A stretch of 38,167 nucleotides of DNA from Davidsoniella eucalypti (GCA_004009845.1 RMBW01000181.1:1-38167), one strand, 5' to 3'; positions 21,145 to 32,746 are shown, numbered from the stretch's first letter. Notes: a model not told the origin generated them from the sequence alone. A program made the numbers and translations.

Positions 21145-22604
21145 ATGTATTCTGGAATGACCACCACTATCAATGCATCAAACTACTCTGGGACCGTCAA
21201 CTTCACCGGCTCTCTAGAGAGCAGCATCGCCATGGCAGGCAATGCCACGGCCACTGGCACTGGTGCCACGCCTACCAACACTCAGCCATGCAATAACTAC
21301 ATCGAGCTGTGTACCAAAAAGTGTCAGATTCCTCCAGCCACAGATGCAGTGGACGCGCGCGATGCCGACACGGGCGGTGATCATGAGCCGCATTTCTGTC
21401 ATACTAGCTACGATATTCTAGATGCCGGTCCCATCAGCGATTGGCTTAGTGAAGTGCGTGCTTTGGTTGAGGCTCACCCATACGATGTGGTGGCAACTAC
21501 TCGTCACTAGAGCTCTTCGCTAGTTATATCGAGGCGTCGGGTATTACGCGCTATGCCTACTTTCCCCCATTGTCCCCTATGAAGCGCAACGACTGGCCAA
21601 TGCTCAGCGAAATGATCGTGTCGGGTAAGCGGGTAGTGTAATGGACGGGCAGGCAGGAGTTCAAAGGGGAAACAAGTGACCACTAGGCGGATAATCACGC
21701 GAGGATGTTTTTGTGTATTTTCAGAATATCAGGAATAAATAATAGATTAAGTAAGTAAAAATATAATAAGATCAGGACAAGAACAGGAACAAGAAGAGGA
21801 GGTTGCACCAAGGGATCAGGTACACAGAGAGTTGTAAGCTTGGAGGGGAAAGGAAAGAAGAGAACAGGAAAGGAAGAAACAAGCAAGATATTTATGTTAA
21901 ACCGAGAGAGGAAGAAAACAGAAGGATCTAGTCTACGGACAGAAGTGGCAATGCTGTGTTGGCTGTGTATCAAGTCTAGCCTCAATGCAGGAATTGTTGC
22001 CACCGGAATCGAAAGGTGAGGCTGTGTATCAAGTCTAAGTCTCATGCGGAGGGTCTGCGAGTGTTATTTCATAACAGGTAGTCCTTTTTCTCGACTACGA
22101 GGCCGACCAGAGCAAGTACCCGTGGTTACTACACCAGTTCTCATAGAAACCCCATTCGACCCCGAGAGCCAGACCTTCCCTTGCACAGTCGACCGCCCAC
22201 CCAACCTGTCTGAGGAAGACGTTAAGGATCGCTTGTATTTGATGAATCACTACCTCAACATCCAGTATACTCTCTTTGGCACCAGTGTACTGGTCCCTGT
22301 CGTGTCGCTACTAAACACCACCAACGACTGGCAGGGCAACGGCAGTCTAGGTCAAGCCGGACAAGACTGCCAGAGCCAGTGGGGTATCAACCCCAAGGTC
22401 CTGAACGTAGACTTTTACAATATTGCCGGCGAGTATAACCCTCGTGCTGTGTTCAAAGCAGTGGTGCTACTGAACAATGTCACGTATAATAGAACGTGTT
22501 GCGGTATTGTTCCAAATGCAGCTCTCCGTAGTATCTCTGGTCTTGGTGTATCCGCAAGCCTTGTGGTTGTGACAACGTTGGCCATGGTTGCTGGATTAAT
22601 CTAG
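21145..22604 (+). pseudogene. PLC-like phosphodiesterase (GPI-type) pseudogene split by a solo LTR
   Basis: Pieces match the extracellular PLC-like TIM-barrel phosphodiesterases of moulds: TPTNTQPCNNYIELCTKK, RFLQPQMQW (shifted frame), EPHFCHTSYDILDAGPISDW, HPYDVV, FASYIEASGITRYAYFPPLS, DWPMLSEMIVSGKRVV, then after the LTR LFLDYEADQSKYPWLLHQFS, ETPFDPESQTFPCTVDRPP, RLYLMNHYLNIQYTLFGTSV, LNVDFYNIAGEYNPRAVF and NNVTYNRTCCGIV. The hydrophobic end SASLVVVTTLAMVAGLI looks like a GPI-attachment signal. Defects: a deletion of about 35-40 codons after ELCTKK removes the N-terminal catalytic-histidine region, plus frameshifts near 21320-21390, 21495-21515 and 22142, and the LTR at 21637-22076. No signal peptide is seen at the 5' end, so the start is uncertain. 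Confidence 0.88.
21637..22076 (-). mobile_element. Solo LTR inside the PLC-like gene
   Basis: A 440-bp element with TG...CA ends (TGTAATGG at the left, ATAACA at the right), flanked by the perfect 5-bp duplication GGTAG (21632-21636 and 22077-22081). It is the reverse complement of the solo LTR at 30354-30819. A 15-bp palindrome TGTTAT-TTC-ATAACA marks one end, and GCTGTGTATCAAGTCTA is repeated inside. No internal retrotransposon region is present, so it arose by LTR-LTR recombination. The host reading frame resumes exactly after one GGTAG. Confidence 0.93.
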
Positions 22605-22860
22605 AGATAGATTCCATTGTTTTTTTTTTCTTTTTTTTTCTTGGCGGTATTGTCCTCATATATCCTCTATTTGATTTGTGTGTCTTTAACAGTCGGCATC
22701 AATGACAGATGTGGGAAATAGAACTATTAGCATATTTTTTTTGCTTGTGATTTGTTTGCATTCCTTGTCTAATCTATAGTATATACTTCAATCATAATCC
22801 AACTTTACCGTCAGATTGTAGGGTTACATACCCTAGTCAATGGAAGCTCTGTGATAGGGT
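22605..22860. other. 3' flank of the PLC-like pseudogene
   Basis: T-rich tracts at 22619-22640; nothing coding. Confidence 0.5.
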
Positions 22861-22864
22861 TTAT

Positions 22865-23060
22865 AACCCATGTATGCAACCTTCCCTCCTACAACCCTCG
22901 GGGGGGTACCTTTGAGTTTTCGGTGCCTCCTCCTTTGTCCAAAGACGAAAAATTCCCCTTCGTCGTGGGTTTTTAAGAGCGACCAGCACATATCACCAAT
23001 GTCGCTGTCCATTCTCTCGCATCTATTGATTTATTTCATGATGCTCCGTTTTGTGAGGCC
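22865..23060 (+). repeat. Dispersed repeat family D, copy 2
   Basis: Diverged relative of 20300-20455, sharing CCTTTGAGTTTTCGGT-like sequence, CCTTCGTCGTGGGTTTTTAA and GAGCGACCAGCAC. Confidence 0.65.
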
Positions 23061-23230
23061 TTGAGCCCGTTTCTTCCTCTCTCGAGGGTAATTCTCACCA
23101 ACGATCGCCCACCCCCTTTTCTCTACACTTTTCGCGATCGCTGGTCTCCCGAGCCTCATCTCCGCTGCTCAGGAATTCACACTCACACTCGGAGGGCAAC
23201 ACTTTGAAGGTTCCAGTTGCCCGACATTTC

Positions 23231-23776
23231 CGGCTCTTCTTTTGTTGTGCTTTGCACTTCATTTGATCATGCCAAAACAAATTGTGATAGCTTCTCCTTG
23301 AGTCGCTCCCTCACAATGAAAACACTTTGGGTTTCCTCTGTGTTTTCTAACAACCCACCAGGGGGACGGCTGTGAAGAAAGTTTAGCTTAATGCTGCTTG
23401 ACCTCCTCCCGATCCCCCGACACTGACCTCGCGATAGTTGTCTCCTTGAGCATCTCCCTCGCACCGGAGCACTCTGGTCTTTTCCTTTGTGCCTACCAAT
23501 CCCCGGCTCTTCTTGTGTTGTGCTTTGCACCTCATTTGATTATGCCAAAACAAACCTGTGATAGCTTCTCCTTGAGTCGCTCCCTCACAATGAAAACACT
23601 TTGGGTTTCCACTGTGTTTTCCAACAACCAACCAGGGGGACGGCTGTGAAGAAAGTTTAGCTTAATGCTGCTTGACCTCCTCCCGATCCCCCGACACCGA
23701 CCTCGCGATAGTTGTCTCCTTGAGCATCTCCCTCGCACCCTGAGCACTCTGGTCTTTTCCTTTGTGTCTCAAACAA
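23231..23776 (+). repeat. Tandem duplication, 273-bp unit
   Basis: Units start at CGGCTCTTCT, 23231 and 23504, and are nearly identical through TGGTCTTTTCCTTTGTG. Both contain CTTGAGTCGCTCCCTCACAA and CTCCTTGAGCATCTCCCTCG. A degenerate third partial unit (CAACCTGCTAGGTGGACAGTGAAGAAA) follows to about 23830. Open frames on both strands repeat with the unit and match no family. Confidence 0.9.
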
Positions 23777-23924
23777 CCTGCTAGGTGGACAGTGAAGAAA
23801 CAAGTTTAGCCAGGTTAGCGCTGCTTGTATTCTCCACTGCTTCCACCATGCGAAATTTGTTTTTGCTTTCTGTGTTTTCTGTTTTGCTTTTTTAGTTTTA
23901 GTTTCGGACCTCCACTATGGGGGG

Positions 23925-24025
23925 ATCTTCGAGGACCATTAGGGTTTCTCGACGTCTAACGATCCACTAGGGTCGGATCCACGTGATCCACATAAAGACG
24001 TAAAACGATAAATAAATAAATAACC
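23925..24025 (+). repeat. Dispersed repeat family E, loop copy
   Basis: Shares CATTAGGGTTTCTCGACGTC, TAACGATCCACTAGGGTCGG and CACATAAAGACGTAAAA with the arm copies, with a small insertion (GTGATCCA). Confidence 0.65.
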
Positions 24026-26440
24026 CATGTATGTTTATTCTCTTGGAGACTTTTTCTTGAGGTACAATTTGATAAATTTTTGATGAACGGTGATGATATT
24101 CTATGTCTAAGCTTACCATTACTTTCTTTACTTAGCATCGTACTTAAGTACATGATACCGAGCCACGTGATCTAATTGTGTTAGACCTTGTGATTATTTC
24201 ATTTAGACTTAGGTTTGTGTCGTAATTATATATTGTATTTCTATAGATTTTGTACATACGAGGTATTTAACCATATCTCATCCTTGGTCACAAGTCATAA
24301 ATTATTTGGATTGTTTGCTCGTGATGTTTTCTTCCAATTCAATCTGGATCTCAGCCAAAAGCTTTTCCGCTAAAACGAGATTATTTTTTGTAACCCTAAA
24401 CGAACGACCGTGAGTATGCTCCTGGGACACTGTGAAAATAAGATTGTCACACCAGTACCGCAATAAGATATAGTGTACTTGATAGCATGACAGAGAACGG
24501 ATTTACATATTTCCACGGTACTTGGGCGGCGTAACCCATGCACGAATGGAAGCCGAGGGTGGTGGGACATGTGTAGGAAGTTGGCGGATCTTTGAAGTCT
24601 CCGGAAACATGCATATGATGGCTAGAGAGTACACTTCGTAGCTGCAGTACATTGCAACAAACGTATCTTCGAAGGGAAGAGAGTAGCCATAGTTTGTTGG
24701 GCGTTGTCATTGTTTTCAGGTAGGAAAAGGTAATTTGGGAGATAGATATCGGGATATAGGCTTGAATGGGGGCATGGTACAGGTAGAAATGTAGGCCATG
24801 GGGAGGATAAAATAAGTTGCTACGCAGCCTACAAAGATATGTATGTGAGGTGGTAACTCTAGAAATGCTCGAACAAACCGAGGGGAATATCTGTTTGGCT
24901 ACTATGATGAAACCAATGAATAGAGCCCTGCTTGCTTTTGGCTATACTCTGCTGCCTGAGCAACGTTGTGGACTATCTTGTCTTTCAGTAGGAGGTTGTT
25001 GGTAGGTCCGATTAGAGTACCAAACGCAGCTTGACAGTCTTTTTTGGTTGGTCATTGCTACTTAAATTGGGGTTATCGTTCTTGCGGGCCGATGAAGAGG
25101 GGCGCGCTGTAAATAGGTGCAACTGTAGATGTAGATATTGTTGGTGGAGGTAGTTTTTGCTGTTATTTTGCGGGATTCGAATGACATGACGCTGCGAGAT
25201 TGACATTGGAGAATAAGCAATGCATCATCACATGACAATGAGATCTCCTCTTCGTCTACTGTGTTTCTCTCAAGAATGGATTCAGTGAAGGTTCTGACGG
25301 AGTTGAGAGGTTCTTTTCTACCATTCAAGTTTCATACAAAGTTTGCGGATATTTCTAGATACATAAACTATAGTACCAAAATTGCTTCATTGTAGTTGAG
25401 CTCACATGTTTTGTGACTCGATTTATCACAGCGGCAGCCCAGGATATGCGCAGGATAATTTACAGCAAGAAAACCCCCTCAAGCATATTGTGAGTGCAGA
25501 AATATGCCATAAGATTCAGCCAGGTGGCCTATTCAGGCTGAGTTGAGGTGATGTGTGTGAGGGTAAAATGTAAGAAGTTAGCTGCATGAATGTACTCTTG
25601 GCGGACCAATCACATCAAGAATGGTTTCTTTTGCTATCTTCCATCGGTTATTGTTGGGGAAAGTATGATGCATTTCTGTGATCAAGATTTGCCTAGACTC
25701 GGAGGTTAATAAAAAAAGGTTGGAGGATACTGGATAAATCATGGGATCATATCGTAAAGACCAACTTTGTACTATCGTGACGGTTGTAAAGATAATTCTT
25801 ATGTGACAAAAAGTTCCAAGTATTCATCGTGTAAGCAAGCTTGAATTTGACGTTGATGAGTGCTTCTCCCTCAAAAATATAACATCGAGAAAGTCTCAAA
25901 GATGTCACCATGTTTGTTTAGATCTATCTCTATTTAAACAACCCAGTAATATTAATTCAAGCTATTAATGTGGCATCAGTACTTGGCATCTTTTATGTTT
26001 TATGAGACGCAAAATGCGAATCCATTAGTATGATATCGGTTATCCTATATTGCATGAAAGTTGGTATGGCTTGTGATTCTACTATCGGACCCGAAGATAG
26101 GGTACCGAGAACATTTAAATGCCATGGTTCTGATATGGGACGAAGAACAAGCCAACTCTCATGGCTAAAGTCGTACAATCTCCTTGTAAGACTTTCAGAT
26201 GGATATCATTCTACAGGGTCGGGGAAGGGTGGGGATGTGAGGGACATTAAGCCCGGGAGCGGATGCCAGGTCTCTGGATAGAGCTCGGTATTTCATATCA
26301 GGTGTAAGGGAGAAGAAAATGGTGCCCGGAAAAATCGAGGCTCATGTACTCAGCGGGTTGACTCTGTGTTGTAAATGCTGGGACTGGAAAATGGTATTAG
26401 CCTAAAAACTATGTAGATCCAAGAGGATAAATAGAACAAC
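24026..26440. other. Long stretch without a recognised gene
   Basis: Possible coding debris on the minus strand at 24447-24710 (SGDFKDPPTSYTCPTTLGF) and 25180-25328 (NSVRTFTESILERNTVDEEE) has protein-like composition but no family I can name, and is interrupted. The rest is AT-rich with no RNA gene recognised. Confidence 0.4.
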
Positions 26441-26454
26441 AACAACGGTAGATT

Positions 26455-27095
26455 CGAAGCTTGGAAGGTTGTGAAACATAAAGACGTGTTCTTGGGCAGA
26501 AACACCAAGGTGTGCTTATAGAGTTGATAGAGTGGCACTTCTGAAGTTGCTCAGTAAAGTCTGATTTGATGATTTGATTATATTTAACGTCTACCTAAAT
26601 ATCTCAGTAAAGTCAATATCTCAAAGCCCTATTTATCGTCAGGCTTTCTTGGTAGAGTTTTTTTCAATAGAAGTTTTGATCGTTATGAACCTAATGCGTG
26701 TATTTTAGAACTAGGTTAAATTACTGCAAAGTTATGCTTTTGAGTAGGAGAGCGAACGGCCAGTTACAGAGTCGATAGAGATGGCATTGCCATAGTTCCT
26801 GAATGAAGCCGATGTTCCAAAGTCCTATATATCACAACGTGTTCTTGGCATGGGTTTATTTTGTTTATCATTAAGGGCACGTTGTTTACAGATTTGGTGT
26901 TTTTGGCACTGTCGTGGTCCCTAGATGAAGCTAATATTTTAAAGTCTTTTAGATCTCGAGTTTTTCTTGGTAGAGACAATAGGGGGCTAGCTATAGAGTT
27001 AATAAAGTTGACATTGTCTTCGTTCTTGAATCAAGACATTACGTCCAAGTCCCTGGCATCGTGAGCTTTTCTTGGAAGGGTCTTGTAACTTCTAG
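26455..27095 (+). pseudogene. Decayed tandem-repeat protein relic
   Basis: At least four diverged units on the plus strand share a core translating as (S)FLNEADI-SKSLxSR-FLGR followed by a spacer with IELI(E/K)LxL. The clearest are DEANILKSFRSRVFLGR (about 26926-26976) and NQDITSKSLASRAFLGR (about 27031-27081). Others end near 26490, 26655 and 26845 and carry stops or frameshifts. FLGR cores are spaced about 105-195 bp apart. The repeat type is not one I can name. Confidence 0.5.
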
Positions 27096-27099
27096 TTGT

Positions 27100-27639
27100 G
27101 GACTTTGACAGTTATGAGTTCGGTATGCCTGAAAGTCCATTATTTTTGCTAATCGCGCAACGCCAAGCCTTTTACTAAAAATTTTGTGTCACATTTCTTA
27201 TATTTGATACTACATCTCGCCTTATGTTCCATAGATATCTCTCGATTCATACCACCAACACCCATTGAATATGACCATGTTTGAGGGAGATTCGACAAAG
27301 TTTACCAATCTTGCGAGACATTTCTCGGCAGGAAGATTTGTCACAATATTAGACTCTACAGATGAGCTGTGGCAAAAGAGCATATGACAAAATGTCTTTG
27401 GTTAGATCCGACACCTGTTTGTCACTGGGGTCGGGGAAGTGTTAGTCCCCGTGGCGAAGACCTCAATGTGAGATTAGATGGCGAAGGGTGCCAATTCATA
27501 GTTTTAGGCCAATCAATTCAATTTTGTTTTCAATTTTATTTATTTATTAATCTTGTTTAGCAATAGAGCTATGACGATATCACTAAGAACGTGTTCGTGA
27601 TATTTATAATTATAGATTATAATGTTTAGATCTACGGGG
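27100..27639. other. Intergenic stretch, nothing recognised
   Basis: One open frame at 27369-27560 has no family resemblance. Confidence 0.4.
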
Positions 27640-28170
27640 GAATTAGAAAGTTAATAATACTAACTAAGCATTTCATACTTTTGTGTAAAGTAGTAATGTG
27701 TATTCAGAATTGGTTAAAGCTTTGAGGTGTTTTTTTACAAATATGTCCAGCAGAAACGTGACGTCTAGCTTCAGGGAGGAAACTAACTAGCTTGCCGTTT
27801 CTGAGTATTTTTTTTTTCACTGAGCAGCACATAATATATGAACTGTTCTTTAAAAGAACCGCAGCAGAACTGCTAGTATTTGGACACAAATCGGACTGCA
27901 ATCAATTTACTAGACCAAACGCACTAGAAACGGCAAGTTATAAGTACACCAAGGGCAGGTCTACATACACATGAAGCATTAAGGGTAAAGTACAAGAATT
28001 TGTATTAGTCAGATACAGCAAGAAAATGTTACCAAATATGTCAAGTACTATCACAATAAACACTCAAGGCGATGTAGAAGAATATCCTAATTAAATATAA
28101 GATTGAAGACTTGGTTTTAAAAATAACATACTGACGGTAATTCTCCACAAAATTCATAGACATGTTGATT
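27640..28170 (-). repeat. Dispersed repeat family C, fourth copy
   Basis: Inverted relative of 20480-20945, with shared GGCAGGTCTACATAC, AACGGCAAGTTATAAGTAC and CAATAAACACTCAAGGCGATG. It includes a 9-T run at about 27810. Confidence 0.75.
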
Positions 28171-29280
28171 AAATAAAGTAATTCGTACTCATAGTATACT
28201 ATATATTTATTAGGATTTCTACGATACAAAGCAGGTATCTAGGTACGATAGAGAAATAGAGTCAATTAAATTTAAAAGGATAGAGAGCCAAGCAAGGTAA
28301 TATAACAAGCTGATTTAATATATTACCGGGCATTACAGCACAATTGGCAGGACAGACACCCACTTGCTATATCTATCTATATGATGATATTCAGTGCTAT
28401 TGAAAAGGGAAATAAAATGCAAAGAATTCTAGAGAAAAACAACAGTATATATAAGTATTACTATATATTTGAATTATGTTCTTTTGCCATAAGTAGAATG
28501 ACAAGACTAATATGGAACTTCAAATTACAAACAACTTTAGGTACTTATACCATTAGAATAGCATGACATTGGGTGCTTGGGATTTAGAGTTTACATGATT
28601 GATAAAACAACAAGAGAAGTAGTCGCAACTGGCACAGTTGGTATTTTAAAACCTACATAGTAATCACTTTCTATGGTATTTGCAGGATATATTGATCACA
28701 AAATGATTCCCGATTTATAATAAGTTGAGATGGTCGGCAAAACATAAGAGCAAAGACCAAGTTTGTCGAGAAAATGCTCTATAAACATGTAAGAAGGACA
28801 CTCGTAGTAAAATCAGGAATGATCAATGACTTACTGTAAGTTTTGTAGTTCTAACGGAATGTTGCATTTCAAGGGAAATGTAATAAGGTAAGACATAAAG
28901 ATTGGGCAAGAATATAGTAAATGGTAAACTATCAAAGATTGTAGACCCCAAATACTAGCAATAGTTTGTTAGAAAATGGTTAATAAATACTGGGTTGTGT
29001 TATTGAGTATCGAGAGAAAATTACATTGGCTAATTAACAGAGAAAGAGTTATGAATGAGTCACAACTGCAAGCTAGGCGATTGGGAAATGATTGTATAAT
29101 CAGTCACTGAAGTATAGTTCTCTACATAGTACAAATGTTGACTATTAAGTACATCAAAGAAATGAATGTGTTGTCGGCAAGTAAGGTATGACTATTCATT
29201 GAGTGACTCCAGCTCAGTAAGTATATGAATGTCAACCCTGCTGTAGCTATATATGTTAGATATAGCAAACGCAAGCTATG
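28171..29280. other. AT-rich stretch, no recognised gene
   Basis: Short frames (such as 28381-28566) show no family resemblance. It may be further decayed repeat between the family-C and family-B copies. Confidence 0.4.
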
Positions 29281-29465
29281 ACTTGATGCACTTAGCAATA
29301 AAATAGCTTATAGTTGGTAAGTAATATATCATTGCTTGTTGTACCACAAGTTGTTAATATTGGAGTGAATAAAGTCCATTATTATGATAAGTCAAGTGGT
29401 AAATTCATTAGTGCTGGTAGATTTCAACTATGTCAAGATATTCCAATATCATTGACCACTAAACA
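29281..29465 (+). repeat. Dispersed repeat family B, truncated copy
   Basis: Matches 2440-2585, including CAAGTTGTTAATATTG and AGTGCTGGTAGATTTCAACT, then joins abruptly to family-A sequence (AAACATACCGAGTACACCAA). It holds the unoccupied target site of micro-retroposon copy 3 at 29341-29352. Confidence 0.75.
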
Positions 29466-30353
29466 TACCGAGTACACCAAGAAGAACTATGATGCACTAG
29501 CCATACTGTCTCTATAATTTCAAGCTTCCAATACAAGTTATCAGCTACATATGAAGCAAGGGTGTTCTATGTATGGAGTTCGAGATCTATCCACTGTAGA
29601 TCGGGCCATTATCACTCGACTAGATTCTAGAAATTACATGGTATTTCATCTGTTCAGACAATAGAGAAATCTTATTGTCAGAAAGAATATAATCATCATG
29701 ATTACCTGGATCACAATGTGGAGATGGTGGCGAGTTGAAGTGGAATCATAATTATCAACTATAAAGAGAAATATGGGAAATATGGCAATCGAACTGTATC
29801 TTTTTTTTATGTCTCATGTTATTTGTATTGATATACCAAGTATCATATGACTAAAACTTGATATCTTCTACATGTTATGTATAAATACTGTTGCTGTGGC
29901 GTGGAAGCTGAACTAATAAACGAAGATATGATTCTGGCATCAACTATGAAAGACGATACCAAGGAGAAGAAGGTTGCTTTTTTCTACAGTCGATAGGACA
30001 ATTACACAACATATTCTGTGAAATGATGACTGTCTTTGAAGTTTATCTAGCTATGAATGAAAATTCCCAACTTTGTAAGCAACCCGAGTCTAGGTACAGT
30101 TGTCTACAATTGCCTAAGTCTTGAATGCCATATCCATGAGCTAAAGTCTTTGATGCAAAGGATACAGTAATAACAACGATTACAAAGGTTTTCGAATGGC
30201 AAAAAAGTTATATAATGCATGCTGTCAATGCTATCTGTCAACTGCTTGCCTCGGCGATAGTAGAGAGCAAGACCGAAATACTTATTTACCTTTTTCACAT
30301 GGAAATCTGTAGATATATAACTCAAGTTGAACCTCATATAGACTAAGCGTTAG

Positions 30354-30819
30354 TGTTATGAAATAACACTCGCAGACTCTCCGCATGAGGCTTAGGGTTG
30401 ATACACAGCCTCACCTTTCGACTCCGGTGGCAACAATTCCTGCATTGAGGCTAGACTTGATACACAGCCAACACAGCATTGCCTCGAACTTCTGTCCGTA
30501 GACCAGATCCTTCTGTTTTCTTCCTCTCTCGGTTTAACATAAATATCTTGCTTGTTTCTTCCTTTCCTGTTCTCTTCTTTCCTTTCCCCTCCAAGCTTAC
30601 AACTCTCTGTGTACCTGACCTCCTAGTGCAACCTCCTCTTCTTGTTCCTGTTCTTGTTCTTATCTTTGCTCCTGCTCCTGTCCTGATCTAGTTCCACTTT
30701 ACTTAATTTATTATTCTGTTTATTTCTGATATCCTGAAAACACCAAAAACATCATCGCGTGACTACTCGCCTAGTGATCACTTGTTCCCCTTTGAACTCC
30801 TGCCTGCCCGTCCATTACA
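30354..30819 (+). mobile_element. Solo LTR in the right arm only
   Basis: A 466-bp element starting TGTTATGAAATAACA (a palindrome) and ending CCGTCCATTACA, flanked by the perfect 5-bp duplication GTTAG (30349-30353 and 30820-30824). Same family as 21637-22076, opposite strand. The corresponding left-arm site around 8690-8715 is unoccupied. TG...CA ends and a 5-bp duplication are typical of Copia/Gypsy LTRs. Strand is given by the TGTTA end and is not certain. Confidence 0.93.
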
Positions 30820-32027
30820 GTTAGTCCTTCTCGTATGTTTTTAGTAACGTTAAGTATTTTGTTTCAGTGATAATTGACGACTTACGTTTCATTGCAAGTG
30901 TCTAGAGACTATATAGACATTTTTTGAGCTTAACACGTATGTTCATCAGTTGTTGTTGTGTGGTTGTAGTTCACCTTAGAGCTCTATAAATATTGTTTAT
31001 TTCGCTTGTATATAGCTGCTCTATATGCCGGTATCACACATTATTGAAAGACAATACGGGAGAAAATCAGAGCACATATATAATGATAGATATAGTGATT
31101 AGGAATTGAGTTGCTCTTGGAACTAATATATTACTGTAGTTGTATATACAATCGTCTTCTCTTGACTCCTCAGTTAAAACAATAATATGGCCACCTTTAT
31201 ATAGAATACTATGCTACCTTGTATTGATGAATTTGCAAAGGTATTTAACAGTGTGGCTTGAATCATAGAAGTTCGCGAAAGTTTCATTGTGCATTTGATA
31301 CAATATTGATGATGTAATGTATACCAGCAGTAGACAATGTTAGTATCATTATGTATCATAACCTTTCAGGTTCTACCAACTGCAAAAATGTCCACCTTGA
31401 ACATTAAGAGGCACTATAGAATAATACGACTTGTATTCACTATGCCAGTAGTCATAGCTAGCTATATACCCTACTATAAAATAATGTATATGGCCAGGTT
31501 TCTAGCAACTCTATGTTCTACTTAGTGATATCAGAAGGCCTCACTTTTATTATCGACACAATTTTGACACCAGACAGTGAAGTGAGTATGTGACAAATAT
31601 TTCGATCACTTGCCAAACTCTGCAATGATAATATCAAAATACTTGATACACTTGATGTTCCTAAATCAACTTCTATTTGATCGTAAGCCACTCTAAACTC
31701 AAAGATAGGTTGACTTCTCTCAATCTCTCATCCTTCAATTTTAGTTATAAACAACCCACGGCTTGAGAAAATGTTCCTTAGGTCATTTGATCATGATGAT
31801 TTATAAACCGGGCAAACTAAAGAGACACTCCTGCCACAGAACAAATGAACAAACTACAGAATCATTACGTATTGGTAATCAAATGACAAAGGGGCCATCT
31901 TGTCACAGCTAACCAAAAGATCTCCTAATATCGGTAATAACAGTTCAGCTTGTTTTAGCTCTTAGCTTTTGATCCTTTCTCTTCTAACATTTCTACATCT
32001 TTGTTGTAGGTGTACTAGCCTTGCACA

Positions 32028-32059
32028 TCACGTGACTACGCATACACTACATCACGTGA
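32028..32059. promoter_or_regulatory. Pair of TCACGTGA palindromes, right arm
   Basis: Mirror of 7481-7512; sites at 32028-32035 and 32052-32059. Confidence 0.4.
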
Positions 32060-32139
32060 CTTACCTCCACTCTATATAATAACACCTCCATAACATTTCC
32101 TTCATAGACCCCATTTAATAAATCACCCTTTACATATTT

Positions 32140-32465
32140 TCTCCACAACAATCTTGCCTTATCTGACTAATACAAATTCTTGTATTACCCTTAGTGCTTT
32201 ATTAGTACTATTTGAGTCTAAATATTAGCAGTACTGCTGTTGTTCTTTTGATAAGTACAGTTCCTAAATTATGTGCTCCTTGGTGAAAAGAAACAGAAAA
32301 GGCAAGCTAGTTAGTTTCCACTCCCTAGAACTAGTACATGTTTCTACTCAAGACATCTTTGGCGAACACTTCAAATTTGTAACCAATTCCTAGTAAAAAT
32401 TACCACTTTATAGGAATAAAAGTATTAAATACTTACAGTTAGTATTGTTTTTTTTCCATCTAAAA
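32140..32465 (+). repeat. Dispersed repeat family C, right-arm copy
   Basis: Arm partner of 7075-7400; related to the loop copies at 20480 and 27640. Confidence 0.65.
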
Positions 32466-32649
32466 CTTTAAATTTGCAATTATATACAAATATAAGTATC
32501 ACAACCACATTCTTAGTAAGCGAAATCATAGAAAAGTTACCATTTCTACATCAACTTTAGCCAATGACGCATTTAGATAAGCTTAAATTGAGTTGAATAT
32601 AAAGGACAAGGGCCTCCGCCCTCTTATTAGCTATCAACTGCCACCGAAT

Positions 32650-32745
32650 AATACCACCTGGTTCTCCAAGGGCCATTAGGGTCTCTCGATGTCTAACGAT
32701 CCACTAAGGTCAGATCCACATAAAGACGTAAAATTATAAATAAAT
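32650..32745 (+). repeat. Dispersed repeat family E, right-arm copy
   Basis: Arm partner of 6800-6895. Confidence 0.65.
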
Positions 32746-32746
32746 A

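Noticed and set aside
23267..23747. Open frames in the tandem duplication as a repeated gene
   Set aside because: They are open on both strands, simply repeat with the 273-bp unit, and resemble no family.
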